From Chloroflexota bacterium (GTDB lineage: Bacteria > Chloroflexota > Limnocylindria > Limnocylindrales > CSP1-4): DNA of 6,405 nt. A program made the position numbers and the translations under genes. This document shows positions 5,530 to 6,405 of the stretch, in pieces; the first letter of the stretch is position 1; each line of letters starts with the position of its first letter. The DNA is taken from contig JANYAA010000262.1 of assembly GCA_025355255.1 (NCBI GenBank), positions 1 to 6,405 on the forward strand, in the 5' to 3' direction. The notes below the pieces were generated by a model. The model ran no database searches. It was not told the DNA's origin and was given only the letters and a program-made list of their open reading frames with translations.

Positions 5530-5554
5530 CACAGCCGCGCATGCACCGGCTGTG
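5530..5554. promoter_or_regulatory. 8-bp perfect inverted repeat upstream of tag (candidate operator)
   Basis: Arms CACAGCCG (5530-5537) and CGGCTGTG (5547-5554) are perfectly inverted around a 9-nt spacer that itself contains the palindrome GCATGC. The element sits 22 to 46 bp upstream of the tag ATG, so with a start of transcription near the ATG it would cover the -35 region. That is a typical site for a repressor, or for an activator of a promoter lacking a -35. As RNA it could also fold as the 3' hairpin of the permease transcript, but no U-tract follows, which argues against an intrinsic terminator. Confidence 0.42.
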
Positions 5555-5621
5555 ATCGTCACCGCCGGCCAGCTTGTCGGAGTCTGGCCGCTGCCTGAGC
5601 CTGGCGCGGGGCGGCTTCGTC

Positions 5622-6405
5622 CTAGAGTTCGCGCCGGCTGAACAGCCGCACGGCGATCCCCAGCACGAGCGCCACCCAGATCACGCTCCACATCACGAAC
5701 GGCACCGGCGGCGGGGTTGAGGCGAAGAACGGATTGGCCTCCATGGCCGAACCGCCCCGACCGATAGCGGCGAGCAGCACCATCGGCGGCTCCAACCCGT
5801 AGATTACGCCGCGCCACAGCCCGTCAGTGGGGATGAGCACCCGCACCACATTGCCCAACCCAGCCAGCGGCGCCGCCCCAAAGGCAATGGCGATGTTGCC
5901 CAAGACGCCGGCAAACCAGCCGAGGCCAAACAGGACAACGGTGACGGCACCCGCGGCGATCCCCGGAAGCCGGCTGCCAAATGCCAGCGCCAGGGTGAGC
6001 ACGGCGATGGACTGGAACGCGAGATACGCCACCGCCACAAACGGCGAAGGCGGCACGTGGCCGCTGATCCAGCCCACCACGCCGATGGCCATCAGCCCGG
6101 ACACCACCGCATAGCCGGCGACCACCGCAGAAAGCCCAAGCCACCTGCCGATGACGAGATCCGCCCGGCGCATCGGCCGCGCCAGCATCGCCAGGACAGT
6201 GCCGGTCTCCACGTCAGACGCGATGGCGGGCGCGGCGAGGAACGCCGCCGACATCGCCAAGACGAAGCTGAACTGGAAGGCGATCATGATCAACACCTGC
6301 GACACGCCGATGCGGATCTGCACCTCGTCCACACCCTGCTGACGGGCGATCGTGACGAGCCGCTCCACGCCCCATCCAACCAGCAGGACCGACGCCACCG
6401 ACAGC
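5622..6405 (-). CDS. ABC-2 type transporter permease, N-terminus beyond window
   Basis: The frame is open to the right edge of the window, so about 260 C-terminal residues are visible and the true start is missing; the GTG at 6398 is internal. Hydrophobic segments, numbered from that GTG, lie near 35-56, 89-110, 119-141, 147-175 and 233-253. Between the first two is the cytoplasmic SDVETGTVLAMLARPMRR block followed by GRWLGL, which is characteristic of ABC-2 family permeases, where the Glu-Thr-Gly segment contacts the ATPase. Such proteins form the membrane channel of exporters for drugs, lipids, polysaccharides or antibiotics; the substrate cannot be told. A partner ATP-binding protein is expected just upstream on the minus strand, outside the window. 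The C-terminus RLFSRREL is positively charged, consistent with ending in the cytoplasm. It is followed after 113 bp by tag on the same strand. Confidence 0.87.
   Translation of the reverse strand, partial: LSVASVLLVGWGVERLVTIARQQGVDEVQIRIGVSQVLIMIAFQFSFVLAMSAAFLAAPAIASDVETGTVLAMLARPMRRADLVIGRWLGLSAVVAGYAVVSGLMAIGVVGWISGHVPPSPFVAVAYLAFQSIAVLTLALAFGSRLPGIAAGAVTVVLFGLGWFAGVLGNIAIAFGAAPLAGLGNVVRVLIPTDGLWRGVIYGLEPPMVLLAAIGRGGSAMEANPFFASTPPPVPFVMWSVIWVALVLGIAVRLFSRREL

Noticed and set aside
5509..5817. N-terminal extension of Tag by 103 codons
   Set aside because: It is in frame and open but crosses the permease stop and has no similarity to the family; Tag proteins normally begin just before the first zinc-ligand Cys.
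1..6405. Mobile element, prophage, CRISPR array, tRNA or defence island
   Set aside because: No transposase, integrase, terminal inverted repeat, spaced direct repeat series or tRNA-like cloverleaf was seen; the gene content is housekeeping in character.

Overview
The window reads as ordinary chromosome from a high-GC bacterium, with G+C roughly two thirds or more by eye, GTG starts and strong GC bias at third codon positions. No tRNA, rRNA, insertion sequence, phage gene, CRISPR array or origin is visible. The set of housekeeping genes, and an N-terminal domain on GreA that I associate from memory with Chloroflexota and Actinobacteria, make a high-GC Chloroflexota (Limnocylindria-like) or actinobacterial source plausible. 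This taxonomic guess is inference only.

Layout from left to right. Bases 43-285 (+) hold a possible small single-pass membrane protein behind a short tandem repeat. Bases 304-813 (-) encode a YbaK-type Cys-tRNA(Pro) deacylase. Bases 952-2187 (+) encode an RhlE-like DEAD-box RNA helicase. Bases 2184-3629 (-) encode a membrane-anchored or secreted serine hydrolase of the class C beta-lactamase / DD-peptidase fold. Bases 3707-4924 (+) encode a fusion of a GIY-YIG-like domain, a disordered linker and a complete transcription factor GreA. Bases 4900-5508 (-) encode DNA-3-methyladenine glycosylase I (Tag). Bases 5622-6405 (-) encode the C-terminal part of an ABC-2 type permease that runs off the right edge.

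From the left edge to tag the genes alternate strand. Every convergent junction is very tight: 18 bp between the small ORF and ybaK, a shared CTAG for the helicase and hydrolase stops, and a 25-bp coding overlap for greA and tag. None leaves room for a conventional terminator. The two divergent spacers (138 bp and 77 bp) and the 113-bp spacer before tag each hold an inverted repeat or palindrome that could be an operator.

Functionally the genes do not form one pathway. Themes are translation quality control (YbaK), RNA remodelling (RhlE), transcription elongation (GreA fusion), DNA alkylation repair (Tag), envelope enzymology (serine hydrolase) and export (permease). The most unusual item is the GIY-YIG-like/GreA fusion, which would put a UvrC-type nuclease fold on an RNA polymerase secondary-channel factor and which overlaps a DNA repair gene end to end.
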